The position numbers were made by a program, and so were the translations under genes. DNA of 6,368 bases from Pseudomonadota bacterium (GTDB lineage: Bacteria > Pseudomonadota > Gammaproteobacteria > Burkholderiales > Burkholderiaceae): NCBI GenBank assembly GCA_023441105.1, contig JAEZQX010000349.1:1-6368 (forward strand), in the 5' to 3' direction. Shown one piece after another: positions 4,894-6,368 of this stretch. The notes below the pieces were generated by a model, which was not told where the DNA came from, ran no database searches, and saw nothing but the letters and a program-made list of their open reading frames with translations. Every line of letters begins with the position of its first letter. Positions within the stretch are counted from its first letter, which is position 1.

Positions 4894-6368
4894 CTTCACC
4901 TCCTCGATGTAAGCCGAGACGGCCGTCTGCGACAGGACCTGCTCGACCTGCTGCCGGTAGGCCTGTCGGCGCTCCTCGGCGGCGGGATCCGGTCCGCCGG
5001 CCTTCTCCAGCTTGACCAGGTAGTAGCCGCGCGCCCCGAGGTCGACGCCGCCGTAGGCCGGCAGCGGCTGCGCCGGCAACTTGAAGATGCCGTCGATCAC
5101 CTGCGGGGCGAGATCTCCGGGCGAAGCCCGGCTGACGGTGGTCTCGGCGCCGAACTTCTCGAGGTCGGCCTTGCCGTCCCCCTTGAGCGCGGCCAGCAGC
5201 TTCTCGCCCTCTTCGCGAGCCAGCCGCGCCGCCTCGGCGGCGATCACCCGCGCCTTGATCTCGTCCTTGACTTCCTCCAGCGCCCGGCGCTTCTCCGGAT
5301 GGTGCTGCACCACCCGCGCGGAAACCAGCACGCCGGGCGCGACTTCCATCGCTTCGGTATTGCGACGGTCGCGGATGGCCTCGTCGCTGAACAGCATGCC
5401 GAGCAGCCGCGGGTTGCGCAGCGGCGAATCCGGCGGCAGTGACGGACCCGGGTTGCGCGAGACACCCTGCGCCTTCTTCAGCTCCAGCGAGTACTTGGCC
5501 ACCGCCGGTTGCAGCGAGTCGGACTGTTCGTACACCGTGTTGGTGAACGCCTCGGCCAGCTCGGTGTAGCGGCTGGCGGACTGCTGCTGCCGGACCAGCG
5601 CCTCGAGCTCGGGCCGCACCTCCTCGAAAGGCTTCTCGCCGCGGCCCTTGACGCCGGTGACCTTGATGATGTGAAAGCCGTACTCGCTCTGGACCAGGCC
5701 GCTCACCTCGCCCTCCTTCATGCCGAAGGCCGCATCGGAGAATGGCTTGACCATCATGTCGCGGGCGAAGAAACCGAGGTCCCCGCCCTGCTCGGCCGAT
5801 CCGGTGTCCTCCGACTGGGTCTTGGCCAGCTCCTCGAACTTCTCCGGCGCCGCCTTCACCTGGGCCAGCACACCCTCTGCCTTCTCCTTGGCCTTGGTCT
5901 TGGCCGCCTCGTCGGCATCGGCGGCAACGGCGATGAGGATGTGGCTGGCCCGCCGCTGCTCCGGATCGGTGAACTGCGCCTTGTTGCTCTCGTAGAAGGC
6001 CTTGAGCTCGTCGTCGCCGATCTTGGCGCTGCCGGCGAGCTGCTTGCGGTCGAGGACGGCATACTCGACGTCCACCGACTCGGGCACCTGGAAGGCGGCG
6101 GCGTTGTCCTCGTAGTACTTGGCGATCTGCTCGTCGCTCGGCTGGATGCCGGCCTCGAAGTCCTTGGGGTCGATGACGCGCGTGCGCACCGTGCGCTGCG
6201 ATTCCTGCAGCTCGAAGATGTGGTCCACCACCGTCCTCGGAACGATGACCGAGCGCTGCACCGAATTGCCCAGCTGCTGCAGGGTGAGGTCCTGGGCGAT
6301 GCGCGCCTCGAACATCGACGGCGTCATGTTCTGCTGGGCGAGCAGCGTCTGGTAGCGGTTGAAGTCGA
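4858..6368 (-). CDS. ppiD: Peptidyl-prolyl cis-trans isomerase PpiD/SurA family, partial (5' end outside the window)
   Basis: PpiD is an inner-membrane-anchored periplasmic chaperone that assists newly exported proteins near the Sec translocon. About 502 codons are visible; the reading frame continues to the right edge through DFNRYQTLLAQQN, so the methionine at 6327 is internal. Against the roughly 620 residues of E. coli PpiD, about 120 are missing, including the single transmembrane anchor. Numbering from that methionine: SurA-N-like helical part (about 1-120), one parvulin domain (about 124-225: ASHILI, GGDLGFF at 181-187, FSDAAFGMKEGE, YGFHIIKV at 216-223), a second degenerate rotamase-like segment (about 290-440), and a C-terminal charged helix (447-489). 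His129, Asp174, Met192, Phe196 and His219 sit at parvulin active-site positions. The stop is TAG at 4858-4860, inside the convergent selU gene. hupB/lon neighbours, often seen with ppiD, would lie beyond the window. Confidence 0.94.
   Translation of the reverse strand, partial: DFNRYQTLLAQQNMTPSMFEARIAQDLTLQQLGNSVQRSVIVPRTVVDHIFELQESQRTVRTRVIDPKDFEAGIQPSDEQIAKYYEDNAAAFQVPESVDVEYAVLDRKQLAGSAKIGDDELKAFYESNKAQFTDPEQRRASHILIAVAADADEAAKTKAKEKAEGVLAQVKAAPEKFEELAKTQSEDTGSAEQGGDLGFFARDMMVKPFSDAAFGMKEGEVSGLVQSEYGFHIIKVTGVKGRGEKPFEEVRPELEALVRQQQSASRYTELAEAFTNTVYEQSDSLQPAVAKYSLELKKAQGVSRNPGPSLPPDSPLRNPRLLGMLFSDEAIRDRRNTEAMEVAPGVLVSARVVQHHPEKRRALEEVKDEIKARVIAAEAARLAREEGEKLLAALKGDGKADLEKFGAETTVSRASPGDLAPQVIDGIFKLPAQPLPAYGGVDLGARGYYLVKLEKAGGPDPAAEERRQAYRQQVEQVLSQTAVSAYIEEVKSRLSIERKLQQ
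4873..4888. repeat. 16-bp perfect palindrome in the selU/ppiD overlap
   Basis: CCTCTCGATCGAGAGG reads identically on both strands and lies wholly within the 36 bp shared by the selU and ppiD 3' ends. As RNA it could form a 6-bp stem with a GATC loop in either transcript. No T-run follows on either side, so an intrinsic terminator is not supported, though the position between convergent stops is suggestive. A shorter 12-bp palindrome (AGACGGCCGTCT, 4917-4928) follows 28 bp later within ppiD; that length is expected about once by chance in a window of this size. Confidence 0.5.

Noticed and set aside
4917..4928. 12-bp palindrome AGACGGCCGTCT as an operator
   Set aside because: It lies inside ppiD coding sequence near its 3' end, and a palindrome of this length is expected about once by chance in a window this size.
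4104..5015. A 303-codon plus-strand frame running through selU into the end of ppiD
   Set aside because: Low-complexity Arg/Ala/Pro-rich translation overlapping the conserved SelU P-loop domain in another frame; a shadow.

Overview
This is a G+C-rich window carrying six complete protein-coding genes and one partial gene, packed tightly on both strands. It looks like chromosomal sequence from a Gamma- or Betaproteobacterium. The reasons are a periplasmic PpiD-type chaperone, a selenium-dependent tRNA-modifying enzyme (SelU/MnmH), a DUF1178 zinc-ribbon-like protein and a Nu-class (YfcG-like) glutathione transferase. I cannot name the genus. I see no RNA genes, insertion sequences, CRISPR repeats, att sites or phage genes.

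Layout. (1) Positions 162-2713, plus strand: a three-gene translationally linked run made of a crotonase-fold enoyl-CoA hydratase/isomerase, an APH-fold phosphotransferase of the ACAD10/11-LvaA type, and a Nu-class GST. The first two genes overlap by a few bases and the third starts 3 nt after the second stops. (2) Positions 2738-3711, minus strand: a two-gene unit, DUF1178 followed by a MaoC-type (R)-hydratase, joined by a GTGA overlap. It converges on the GST gene, and the 24 nt between the two stop codons hold tandem inverted repeats. (3) Positions 3712-3810: a divergent promoter region between DUF1178 and selU. (4) Positions 3811-4893, plus strand: selU (mnmH). (5) Positions 4858-6368, minus strand: the C-terminal four-fifths of ppiD, running off the right edge. 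selU and ppiD converge and overlap by 36 bp, around a 16-bp perfect palindrome.

How they work together. The crotonase, the phosphotransferase and the MaoC hydratase all fit acyl-CoA metabolism. The crotonase lacks the two classical hydratase glutamates and has a Pro-Asp-Gly-Gly motif instead, so an isomerase or ring-type acyl-CoA reaction fits better than plain hydration. The phosphotransferase keeps its kinase residues and could phosphorylate a hydroxyacyl-CoA, as relatives do in 4-hydroxy-acid breakdown. The GST could handle a reactive intermediate or disulfide. That pathway is inference. selU and ppiD are housekeeping functions (wobble-uridine selenation of tRNA, envelope protein folding) with no visible link to the acyl-CoA genes. 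I found no clearly new system. The best leads are the acyl-CoA kinase cluster and the gene-end overlaps.
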